From Candidatus Kerfeldbacteria bacterium (GTDB taxonomy: Bacteria > Patescibacteriota > Patescibacteriia > UBA9570): a DNA stretch of 44,218 nucleotides. Where the stretch lies: positions 1 to 44,218 of the forward strand of contig JACPGK010000029.1 in the NCBI GenBank assembly GCA_016182495.1, in the 5' to 3' direction. The translations under genes and the position numbers were made by a program. Within the stretch, counting starts at the first letter, position 1. Every line of letters begins with the position of its first letter. Under the pieces are notes generated by a model. It was not told the DNA's origin. It worked only from the letters and a program-made list of their open reading frames with translations, and did no database searches. Shown piece by piece: positions 17,363 through 24,463 of this stretch.

Positions 17363-17391
17363 ATCCTACCTTACTGGCTTGATTCTGTCAA
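17363..17391 (-). promoter_or_regulatory. Promoter of secG
   Basis: On the minus strand TTGACA (17386-17391), 17 bp, TAGGAT (17363-17368). The expected start is near 17356, about 11 nt before the ATG. The spacer and -35 region overlap the pcrA promoter on the other strand. Confidence 0.65.
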
Positions 17392-17407
17392 CTACTCATG
17401 CTATTGT
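17379..17407 (+). promoter_or_regulatory. Promoter of pcrA
   Basis: TTGATT (17379-17384), 17 bp, TGC-TATTGT (-10 at 17402-17407). Nine bases lie between the -10 box and the ATG at 17417, giving a predicted leader of about 3 nt. Confidence 0.65.
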
Positions 17408-17416
17408 AGCCTGCGC

Positions 17417-20400
17417 ATGCATGAGCTGTTAGCACCACTTAACGAACCGCAACGACAAGCCGTACTGGCCACCGATGGACCAGTTTTAATTTTAGCTGGC
17501 GCCGGTTCAGGAAAAACCAAAACGTTAATTCATCGCTTGGCCTATTTAATTGCTATAGGTAAGGCTAAGCCTACAGAAATTTTAGCGGTAACGTTTACGA
17601 ATAAAGCCGCTGGAGAATTGCGCGATCGTTTGACTGCACTGTTGAATCACAAAGTGCGTAGTTGGCCGACGTTGGGAACATTTCATAGTGTTTGCGTACA
17701 AATTTTACGTCGCGAAATTGCCACACTGGGCTATAGCAATCACTTTGTGATTTATGATGCTGATGATAGTTTGCGTTTGCTCAAAAAAGTCATCAAAGAT
17801 TTAGGATTTGATCCGAAAACAGTATCACCCACCTTAGTACAGGCCCTGATTAGTCGAGCCAAAAATAGTTTGTACACACCAGACCAGTATGCCAATGTGG
17901 TTGATTCGCCCCTGGAACAAACCGTGGCCCAAGTGTACCAAGGATATCAAACGGAACTACACACTAATAATGCTTTGGATTTTGACGATTTGATTCGATT
18001 AACTGTTGCCTTGTTTAGGGATAACACCTCCATTTTAAAAAAATACCAACAAGCCTGGCGTTATATTTTAGTTGATGAGTATCAAGATACCAACCATGCA
18101 CAATACAGCTTAGTAGAGCTGCTCGCTCAAGAACATCAAAACTTATGTGTGGTGGGCGATGATTTTCAATGTGTTACTCCTAATACTAAAATTAAGATAC
18201 CGAGTGGTTGGAAGCGTGCCAAAGATATTCAAATTGGCGATAAAATTATTGCTGGTGGTGGCAGAAATTCCACGCTCACTACTACGATTAAAAAAAAATA
18301 CAGCCGTACGGTGACAACTGATTTGTTTCAAATAACAACTAAACAAGGTCATACGGTAAAGTTGACACCCAGACATATAGTGTTTGCATCTCTATCAAAC
18401 CAATCGTTATATTATTATGTTTATTTAATGTATCGACAAACCCTAGGCTATAGAATTGGTTTAGTACAAGGTAAACGCACCAGCAGTGGCCGTACGCAAC
18501 ATGGTTTACAAGTACGCGGTAATCAAGAACGAGCTGATAAAATGTGGATTATACGGGTATGTACAAACAAACAAGAGGCACAGTATTGGGAAATGTATTA
18601 TGCTTTTTACTATGGTATTCCCACGACTGTTTTTAGTCCTGATAATCTAACATCAATTGGCCGTCAGGAAATTAATCAATTATTTCAAAATATTAATACA
18701 GCCGAACGAGTTGAACAACTATGCCAAGACCTCTATTTAGATCTAGACTTTCCGCATTATCGCCCGTCTGGAACGACGCGCTTTAAAACTGAACGAAAAG
18801 TTTTACGACTTGATTGGTTTGCCGATACACGACGATCAACTGCTTCGCCGTGGTGTGCTACCCGGGTTGCGTTGCATACTACGAATGCCCAATTGAAACG
18901 AACTGTCGTTAAGCACGGCTATAGTGCTCGACGCTCTAAAAAAAACACCTGGCGCTTAGAACTGACCCGCCTGAAGATTGCTGCAGCTGAACAAGAAGCC
19001 AAAAAATTACAGTTATTGTTGCCTGGTGTTGAAATGGTACGTTCAGCTTGGCTGACAGATACGAAAAAAATGTTATTAATGCCAGCGGCGCACTTACGCG
19101 TTTCGATGTTGTTGCCAATATTAAAAAATAATAAAATTATCGCTGATGAAATTGTTGCTGTAAAAAAAATGCCGTATCATGGCCCGGTGATTGATATAGA
19201 CGTTCAGACAGTTCATAACTACTGTGCCAATGGAGTGATGATACATAACTCTATTTATTCTTGGCGCGGCGCTAATCTGCAAAATATTTTAGATTTCGAA
19301 GATGATTATCCAAAAGCCACCGTGGTGGTGTTAGAACAAAACTATCGATCAACCCAATCTATTTTAGCGGCTGCTAATGAGGTAATTAAGTATAACACTA
19401 AACAAAAAGATAAAACATTATGGACCGAGAATGGCCGTGGTGAAAAAATTATTGTGCAGGTAGTACCAGATGAACGAGCTGAAGGAGAATATATTATTGC
19501 CGAAATTTTTGGGCTCACTACTACTGAACGTGCGGCGGGAGATGAGCTAAATGAAATCCAGTATGTTCGTGAGAATGAACCGACGCCAGCGGCATCAATG
19601 TTAGATCGTATTATGCACAGTCGATCATTTCAACAACAGCAACGGGCTATTCACTGGCAACATTCTATTCAACAACGGTTACGCCAGCTTAAACTATCTG
19701 ATTACGTTGTACTGTATCGTACCAATGCCCAATCGCGAGCCCTAGAAGAATCCTTTTTAAAATACCATGTACCGTACCGGATTATTGGCGGCATCACCTT
19801 TTATCAACGCCGCGAAGTGAAAGATGTCATCGCCTATCTACGAGTAGTGGTGAATCCAGCTGATTGGGTGAGTTTAGAACGAATCATTGCTGTGCCGGCT
19901 CGAGCGCTTGGCCCAAACAGTTGGCAAAAAATTGAACAGGCTTGCCGCCAACAGCATTGTACCTATTTAGAAATTACACCGGAACAATTGCCTAGCCTAC
20001 GCCAACAACAGCGTGAAGCCTTTGCACAGTTCCAAACCATCATGCAAGCCATTACCAAACAAGCCGCTAAGCTTACTCCGTCAGAGACACTTGAATTACT
20101 GTTACGTAAAACTGGCTTGCGTGATCAATATACCAGTAAAAATCGGGATGATCTGGCTCGCTTAGAAAATATTGAGGAATTAAAATCCGTTACTAAGCGC
20201 TTTGACCATACAGTAGGTAGTGACGGTTTGCATGCTTTTTTAGAAGAGGTTAGTTTAGTATCCGATCAAGATCAACTAGATGATACTCACAATGCCGTGA
20301 ACTTAATGACGGTGCATGCGGCCAAAGGTCTAGAGTTTCCGCAAGTATTTATTACTGGTTTGGAAGAGGGTTTATTTCCGCACGCTCGCAGCTTATTTAA

Positions 20401-20587
20401 TCCGATTGAAATGGAAGAAGAACGTCGCTTATGTTATGTGGCCATTACTCGGGCGAAACACCATTTATACTTAAGTTACGCCCGCCAACGCACCGTGTAT
20501 GGTAAAACACAAATTACGGCGCCATCGCGTTTTATTGCCGACATTCCTGAACAATTACTTGATCACCGCGACCCAGACGGTGTATGA
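17417..20587 (+). CDS. pcrA: UvrD/PcrA-type DNA helicase interrupted by an intein
   Basis: This superfamily 1A 3'-5' helicase acts in nucleotide excision repair and in clearing replication blocks. The translated product is 1056 residues, of which 252-611 are an intein; the spliced helicase would be 696 residues, close to the family length. Motif I is AGAGSGKTKT (28-37), motif Ia FTNKAAGEL, motif II VDEYQDTN (about 221-228), and motif III GDDFQ/SIYSWRGA is split by the intein. Motif IV is YRTNAQSRALEE, motif V VNLMTVHAAKGLEF, and motif VI EEERRLCYVAITRAK. The C-terminus is shorter than in typical PcrA and lacks the usual tail. Promoter placement supports the ATG at 17417. It is followed 12 nt later by a membrane-protein gene. 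Confidence 0.95.
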   Translation: MHELLAPLNEPQRQAVLATDGPVLILAGAGSGKTKTLIHRLAYLIAIGKAKPTEILAVTFTNKAAGELRDRLTALLNHKVRSWPTLGTFHSVCVQILRREIATLGYSNHFVIYDADDSLRLLKKVIKDLGFDPKTVSPTLVQALISRAKNSLYTPDQYANVVDSPLEQTVAQVYQGYQTELHTNNALDFDDLIRLTVALFRDNTSILKKYQQAWRYILVDEYQDTNHAQYSLVELLAQEHQNLCVVGDDFQCVTPNTKIKIPSGWKRAKDIQIGDKIIAGGGRNSTLTTTIKKKYSRTVTTDLFQITTKQGHTVKLTPRHIVFASLSNQSLYYYVYLMYRQTLGYRIGLVQGKRTSSGRTQHGLQVRGNQERADKMWIIRVCTNKQEAQYWEMYYAFYYGIPTTVFSPDNLTSIGRQEINQLFQNINTAERVEQLCQDLYLDLDFPHYRPSGTTRFKTERKVLRLDWFADTRRSTASPWCATRVALHTTNAQLKRTVVKHGYSARRSKKNTWRLELTRLKIAAAEQEAKKLQLLLPGVEMVRSAWLTDTKKMLLMPAAHLRVSMLLPILKNNKIIADEIVAVKKMPYHGPVIDIDVQTVHNYCANGVMIHNSIYSWRGANLQNILDFEDDYPKATVVVLEQNYRSTQSILAAANEVIKYNTKQKDKTLWTENGRGEKIIVQVVPDERAEGEYIIAEIFGLTTTERAAGDELNEIQYVRENEPTPAASMLDRIMHSRSFQQQQRAIHWQHSIQQRLRQLKLSDYVVLYRTNAQSRALEESFLKYHVPYRIIGGITFYQRREVKDVIAYLRVVVNPADWVSLERIIAVPARALGPNSWQKIEQACRQQHCTYLEITPEQLPSLRQQQREAFAQFQTIMQAITKQAAKLTPSETLELLLRKTGLRDQYTSKNRDDLARLENIEELKSVTKRFDHTVGSDGLHAFLEEVSLVSDQDQLDDTHNAVNLMTVHAAKGLEFPQVFITGLEEGLFPHARSLFNPIEMEEERRLCYVAITRAKHHLYLSYARQRTVYGKTQITAPSRFIADIPEQLLDHRDPDGV
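18170..19249 (+). mobile_element. In-frame intein in pcrA (360 residues), possible GIY-YIG-like endonuclease domain
   Basis: The intein starts at Cys252 (CVTPNTKIKIPSGW, block A) and ends VIDIDVQTVHNYCANGVMIHN (blocks F and G) before extein Ser612. Block B is GHTVKLTPRHIVF with the TxxH residues. It sits between Q and S of helicase motif III, a conserved ATPase site of the kind inteins favour. No LAGLIDADG motif is seen. Instead YYVYLMYR...GYRIG followed by a downstream Arg-rich stretch and YWEMYYAFYYGIP resembles the GIY-YIG arrangement. All residues for self-splicing appear present: Cys1, block B His, terminal HN, and +1 Ser. Confidence 0.9.
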
Positions 20588-20599
20588 TAACTGACAATT

Positions 20600-21343
20600 A
20601 TGGCAGGAGGAAAAACGAAAAGTGCGTCCAAGGTTAAAACAACCAAGCGGCGTTCAACCAAAGCAACCGCCAAACGGCCTAAACGAGCAGTTAAACGGGT
20701 AGTAAAGCCACGCCGAGTGCGCACGGCTGTACCAATCCCGGTGACCTTGCCCAAGCCAATTGCGGTAACATCATTAGCACCAAAACCGCCATCGCGTTTT
20801 AAACTTGAAGCATTAGTTGACCATCTACTGAACATTACTATTGTAGTGGCTAGTGGTGTGATTGGCGCGGTCACTATCCTTGGTTATGCTAATGTCACCA
20901 ATACTATTATCCAAACTAGTCAAACAGCGGCCACAGTAACTAATCCGGTGCAATTGATAGAACAAACTTTCCCAATAACAGCTGGTCAATTAACGGTACG
21001 TTTTCCAAAACAATGGCAACTGAATGATATTACTACTGAAACAATTGGTTGGGATGTTGTGCAAATACACTTATATCAAACGGATCAAACTACTGTGCTT
21101 GATTGGTTAAAACAAGCTAATATCGCTTACCAATTACGACGAGTAATAGACCCGCTACCAGCTGTACAACTACGACATGGCTTAAGTATTGTTGGCACTA
21201 CCAGTGATACTACCCCAATGACAGCGCATTATTTTATCAGTCATGGCCGAGTGATAGAAATAATCGTACAACATTCCGTACTACCAAACTTGGTTGATCA
21301 ATTTATTACAACAATGACGATAACGAACGAAGACGGGGAGTAG
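20600..21343 (+). CDS. Membrane-anchored protein with Lys/Arg-rich cytoplasmic N-terminus and PsbP-like outer domain
   Basis: The product has 247 residues. Residues 1-50 are strongly basic, with many Lys, Arg, Ala and Thr residues, as in nucleic-acid-binding tails. One transmembrane helix follows at about 77-98. The outer part includes TVRFPKQWQLND (about 133-144), similar to the FKYPEEWEIND segment of the lipoprotein at 769-1392, so it is probably another PsbP-like fold. No catalytic motif is seen. It begins 12 nt after pcrA and is likely co-transcribed. The only AGGAGG in the area lies inside codons 2-4, downstream of the ATG, and so cannot act as its ribosome-binding site. Function is unknown; a basic tail tethered to the membrane could contact DNA or RNA. 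Confidence 0.7.
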   Translation: MAGGKTKSASKVKTTKRRSTKATAKRPKRAVKRVVKPRRVRTAVPIPVTLPKPIAVTSLAPKPPSRFKLEALVDHLLNITIVVASGVIGAVTILGYANVTNTIIQTSQTAATVTNPVQLIEQTFPITAGQLTVRFPKQWQLNDITTETIGWDVVQIHLYQTDQTTVLDWLKQANIAYQLRRVIDPLPAVQLRHGLSIVGTTSDTTPMTAHYFISHGRVIEIIVQHSVLPNLVDQFITTMTITNEDGE

Positions 21344-21723
21344 ATACCACGAAGGGGTACACCACTAGTACACCACACTACTCCCAGGCCCTCTATCGAC
21401 CAATCACGCCACTGTTACAATGGCGCAACTTGATCGAAGGACTCCATCTACAGAACGGCCAGTCACATCTATCCGGCACAACACCGTAATAGTGTGGCAC
21501 AGTAACCGCCCACTGCACCTAGTGCCATGGCACCACGTGTAGTGGGCAGTTGAAGTTGTGAGCTAAACCGAGCTTGGTGGTAGCAAAATTGCAACAGCAA
21601 GCTTATTATTCCGTCTTTATCAAGGACATCGTCTTCAACAACTCAAGATACACCGGCTTGACGAGTATGAAAGAAATAGGGCATAAAAACCGGTAGTTGA
21701 GTTGCTATTCCCACCAAAGGGAA
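21336..21723. ncRNA. Hairpin-rich non-coding region, candidate structured RNA of unknown class
   Basis: No gene is seen between 21344 and 21782. The region is packed with nested inverted repeats. GGGAGTAG 21336-21343 pairs with CTACTCCC 21378-21385, and CGCCA/TGGCG pair around 21415. GCCCACTGCAC 21508-21518 pairs with GTGTAGTGGGC 21537-21547 around the palindrome GTGCCATGGCAC. AGCTTG 21571-21576 pairs with CAAGCT 21598-21603. CAACTC 21639-21644 plus CCGG pair with CCGG plus GAGTTG 21699-21704, and TTCCC 21708-21712 with GGGAA 21719-21723. No RNase P, tmRNA, SRP or T-box signature was found. The strand is undetermined. Confidence 0.4.
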
Positions 21724-21744
21724 CCAAAAAATGTAGCGAATTTT

Positions 21745-21773
21745 TTGAAAAAAGTCAAGTATTATGGTATAGT
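21745..21773 (+). promoter_or_regulatory. Promoter of the coiled-coil protein gene
   Basis: TTGAAA (21745-21750), 17 bp, TGG-TATAGT (-10 at 21768-21773). Nine bases lie between the -10 box and the ATG at 21783. The promoter sits inside the open frame that extends upstream to 21702, which argues for the start at 21783. Confidence 0.75.
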
Positions 21774-21782
21774 AGTCAACCT

Positions 21783-22418
21783 ATGACCGATCAAGGACCC
21801 ACCATTGTACTACCACCTATGTCACAGATGCCGCCAGCTCAAGCGCCAGGGCCGCTGACACCAGAATCACCCGCTGTACCACCATTACCGGCTGGTTTAA
21901 CTACTATTGAACAGCAACGGCAAAATTTGTTGTCTCAACTCAAAGACTCATTGAGTCAGGAAGAAAATCTCAAAACTAATCTCGATCAGTTGAGTCAGGC
22001 AGCTCAAACTATTGAAAGTAAAAAGGCTGAACTGACTAAACAATTAGAGCAACTCAATCAGCAAGAGGCTAACTGGTATTCTCAACACACGGCTCAATTA
22101 CAACCCTTGCTACACAGCCCTGCCGTGACGACTACTGCAGTGCCATCGACCTCACCAACTGTTGCCACTCCGGCCCCGATTGATCGACTCGCCCTAGTAA
22201 AACAAACCTTGGTTGATAAGCTTACGCATGTACCACCACAAGGCATCGCGACTGATCAATTAGAGCGGGTGCTTACTGCCACAGCTGACTTCTTTCTGTC
22301 GCCTGATTTAAATGGAATTATTGTGCGCCATGGTCAAGAACAAATTCACATTGCTAGCGCCGATTTAATTGCCGCCGGTGCGCTGGTTGATTTAACCTTA
22401 CTCCCAAAATTACAATAA
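21783..22418 (+). CDS. Proline-rich coiled-coil protein of unknown function
   Basis: The product has 211 residues. The N-terminal ~40 residues are rich in Pro, Ala and Met (TIVLPPMSQMPPAQAPG). Residues about 41-105 form a long heptad-like coiled coil rich in Gln, Leu, Ser and Glu. A Thr/Pro/Ala linker leads to a small folded C-terminal domain (about 135-211). There is no signal peptide or membrane helix. No known family is recognised. An upstream ATG at 21702 would add 27 residues, but that start lies before the promoter and is rejected. The HEPN gene begins 7 nt after the stop, so the two are probably one transcript. The coiled coil suggests a scaffold or oligomer-forming role. Confidence 0.75.
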   Translation: MTDQGPTIVLPPMSQMPPAQAPGPLTPESPAVPPLPAGLTTIEQQRQNLLSQLKDSLSQEENLKTNLDQLSQAAQTIESKKAELTKQLEQLNQQEANWYSQHTAQLQPLLHSPAVTTTAVPSTSPTVATPAPIDRLALVKQTLVDKLTHVPPQGIATDQLERVLTATADFFLSPDLNGIIVRHGQEQIHIASADLIAAGALVDLTLLPKLQ

Positions 22419-22425
22419 GTTTACT

Positions 22426-22809
22426 ATGAATGTGACGGCGTTAATGCACTACTGCCAGGTGCAATCAGCAAAAAAATGGAATACTGCTACAGCCTTATTG
22501 CGATCAAAACGATACGCTGATTGTTTATTCTTTTGTCATTTGACTTTAGAGTTTGCTCTTAAAGAAAAGGTAGTGAAAGTTACACAAAAACCTTTTCCCA
22601 TGACTCATGATTTGTCAGACTTAGCAATAAAAGCTCATTTGATGCTAACGACTGAACAGAAAGAGCAGTTGGCTATCATTAATACATTCAATATAGCCGG
22701 ACGATATGATGATTATAAATTGTCATTTTATAAAAAAGCTAAGTCGGTATTTACAAAAAAATATTTTGATATTACAAACCATTTTTTAGTATGGCTAAAA
22801 AAAATATAA
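22426..22809 (+). CDS. HEPN-domain protein, partner of the adjacent nucleotidyltransferase
   Basis: The 127-residue all-helical protein matches the HEPN pattern: WNTATALLRSKRYADCLFFCHLTLEFALKEKVV (the A..LL..G.Y..A.F..H.A.E..LK theme), a middle THDLSDLAIK segment and a last helix after AGRYDDYKLSFY. HEPN proteins paired with MNT nucleotidyltransferases act as toxin and antitoxin in type VII systems, or as substrate-binding partners. The RNase motif Rx4-6H common in toxic HEPN proteins is not evident, so toxicity is uncertain. The gene overlaps the nucleotidyltransferase start by 19 nt. Composition is more AT-rich than its neighbours, hinting at transfer. Confidence 0.8.
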   Translation: MNVTALMHYCQVQSAKKWNTATALLRSKRYADCLFFCHLTLEFALKEKVVKVTQKPFPMTHDLSDLAIKAHLMLTTEQKEQLAIINTFNIAGRYDDYKLSFYKKAKSVFTKKYFDITNHFLVWLKKI

Positions 22810-23120
22810 CTTCAAAAAAAAGTAAACGCTTTGCTCAAGAATATGTTGAATATCTTCAGGTTGAACATCATCTACCAATTAAGCAAGCGTATCTATTTGG
22901 ATCGTACGCCAAAAAAAAACAACGTCATTGGAGTGATATTGATGTATGTATTATTTCTCCCGATTTTAAAAAAATTGATCCGCTAGCGTACTTATGGACG
23001 AGACGGCGTGACATTGATATCGAACGTGGCATTGAACCGTATGGCATAGCACCGGAAGATTTTGTTGAAATCAACCCAATTGCCTATGAAGTAAAAAAGT
23101 ATGGTATTACTTTACTCTAG
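22791..23120 (+). CDS. MNT-type minimal nucleotidyltransferase (likely antitoxin)
   Basis: The 109-residue protein has the minimal nucleotidyltransferase core: GSYA (37-40) and SDID (48-51), with the metal-binding Asp49 and Asp51, then a beta-strand VCIISPDF. In known HEPN/MNT pairs this protein modifies the HEPN partner with AMP and silences it. The N-terminus is lysine-rich. The gene overlaps the HEPN gene upstream, and its 3' end overlaps the convergent uvrC stop by 14 nt. All catalytic residues seem present, so this half of the pair looks active while the HEPN half lacks its usual RNase motif. Confidence 0.85.
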   Translation: MAKKNITSKKSKRFAQEYVEYLQVEHHLPIKQAYLFGSYAKKKQRHWSDIDVCIISPDFKKIDPLAYLWTRRRDIDIERGIEPYGIAPEDFVEINPIAYEVKKYGITLL

Positions 23121-24381
23121 TAGATCGCATGGTTTTACGATGCAGTAAACGGTAGTAAGTAATGGCAAAGCGATGGGCTTCATCACGCATGCGCTGAATC
23201 AAAAACAAACCCTGACTACCTGGAGCTAAAATGATTGGTACGGCAGTGGCAGGTTGAAAAATTTCCTCGCGTCGTTTCGCTAACCCAATCACTGGCACCT
23301 GGGCAATTTGCCATAATCCAGCCACAGCACTTAATTGCCCTTTGCCACCATCAATAATAGTTAAATCAGGTAACGGCCAAGTACGGCGCAACCGCCGGGT
23401 AACCACTTCACGTAAACTGGCAAAATCATTTGGGCCTGATACTGTTTTAATTTTAAAACGACGATAATCAGCCTTGGCTGGCAAACCATCTTGAAATACG
23501 ACCATGGAACCGACACTATGACTACCTTGCACATTAGAAATATCATAAATTTCAATACGCTGGGGTGGTTTGTTCAATTGTATGGCGGCAGCTAATTCCA
23601 CTAACCCTTGGGCAGCATCACGTTGACGATGAGCATAATATTCCTGCACATAGCGTTGCGGGGTTTTACGGAGTGATTGTAAAGTGGTGATAGCTTGTAA
23701 CTGATCACGGATCCGAGCAGCTTGTTCGAACTGTTGATGTTGCACCGCTTGTTGCATAGTTTGTTCCAGTCGAGCAACGAATGGTTGAGCATTCCCCTCC
23801 ACACAATCAATCACTTGATCAATCATCGTAGCGTAATCAGCTGCACTAATACCATTAATGCACGGGGCCTGACAGCGCCCCAAATAGTATTCTAAGCACG
23901 GCTTTTTTGGCAGCGTGGTGCAGGTACGATAGGGAAAAATATTATGGAGTAATTTTAAAAAAGCACGCAAACTGCGAGCAAATGGATACGGTCCGTACAC
24001 TAACCCACCTTTGGTCAAATTGGGCCGGCGCACCGCTAACACCTGTGGGAATGGTTCGGCAGTAATATGAACGTATAAAAAACTTTTATCATCTTTTGCC
24101 AAAATATTGAAACGAGGCTGAAAATCTTTAATCAACGTATCTTCCAATACCAACGCATCCGTTTCGGTTTTAGCTTCAATCCAATCCACTGTCACGATTT
24201 GTTGTACCATAATGGCTTTGGCATCCGATAAGTCGGTACTGGTTTGAAAATAGGAAGTTACCCGGTGTTTGAGTGACTTGGCTTTGCCCACGTACAGCAC
24301 ATTACCTTGACGGTTTTTGAATAAATATACTCCAGGTTTAGCAGGTAAATTGGCTATTGTATCTTTCAGTGTGTTGATCAT
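23107..24381 (-). CDS. uvrC: UvrC, short form of the excinuclease incision subunit
   Basis: UvrC makes the cuts on both sides of a lesion in nucleotide excision repair, working with UvrA and UvrB. The 424-residue protein has the N-terminal GIY-YIG nuclease (GVYLFKNRQGNVLYVGKAKSL, about 17-37), a Cys-rich part (CLEYYLGRCQAPC), one UVR motif (about 205-230) for UvrB contact, and the RNase H-like domain with DISN, IIDGGKGQ and RDEAHRFA motifs. It ends soon after YYRLLHRK, so the C-terminal tandem HhH DNA-binding domain of standard (~600-residue) UvrC is absent. The gene diverges from uvrA; a 34-bp palindrome covers its start codon. No ribosome-binding site is present. Confidence 0.95.
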   Translation of the reverse strand: MINTLKDTIANLPAKPGVYLFKNRQGNVLYVGKAKSLKHRVTSYFQTSTDLSDAKAIMVQQIVTVDWIEAKTETDALVLEDTLIKDFQPRFNILAKDDKSFLYVHITAEPFPQVLAVRRPNLTKGGLVYGPYPFARSLRAFLKLLHNIFPYRTCTTLPKKPCLEYYLGRCQAPCINGISAADYATMIDQVIDCVEGNAQPFVARLEQTMQQAVQHQQFEQAARIRDQLQAITTLQSLRKTPQRYVQEYYAHRQRDAAQGLVELAAAIQLNKPPQRIEIYDISNVQGSHSVGSMVVFQDGLPAKADYRRFKIKTVSGPNDFASLREVVTRRLRRTWPLPDLTIIDGGKGQLSAVAGLWQIAQVPVIGLAKRREEIFQPATAVPIILAPGSQGLFLIQRMRDEAHRFAITYYRLLHRKTMRSTRVK

Positions 24382-24412
24382 GTAAAGATGTAGTATGCTA
24401 CGTCTTTACATG
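24379..24412. repeat. 34-bp palindrome between uvrC and uvrA; possible operator or mRNA hairpin
   Basis: CATGTAAAGATGTAG (24379-24393), centre TATG, CTACGTCTTTACATG (24398-24412): 15-bp arms differing by one T-for-C. The left arm contains the uvrC start codon (24381). The right arm lies 12 bp before the uvrA -35 box. It could bind a dimeric repressor of both repair genes or, in a longer uvrC transcript, hide the start codon. Confidence 0.7.
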
Positions 24413-24424
24413 ATACCACGCATC

Positions 24425-24453
24425 TTGACCGGCTTACTAACAGCGTGTATACT
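24425..24453 (+). promoter_or_regulatory. Promoter of uvrA
   Basis: TTGACC (24425-24430), 17 bp, TATACT (24448-24453). Ten bases lie between the -10 box and the ATG at 24464, the same geometry as other genes here. Confidence 0.75.
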
Positions 24454-24463
24454 ACTCCCGTTT

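Noticed and set aside
20604-20609. AGGAGG-like ribosome-binding site for the gene at 20600
   Set aside because: It lies inside codons 2-4 after the ATG, and no in-frame start follows at a suitable distance.
21336-21723. RNase P RNA or tmRNA
   Set aside because: The size would fit, but the conserved cores of either RNA and a tmRNA tRNA-like 3' end are not found on either strand.
21702-21782. Earlier ATG for the coiled-coil protein
   Set aside because: The promoter at 21745-21773 lies inside this extension, so the transcript would not contain it.
24382-24450. Promoter for uvrC
   Set aside because: CATACT lies 10 nt before the ATG, but it matches the -10 consensus poorly and no -35 box is found 16-18 bp upstream.
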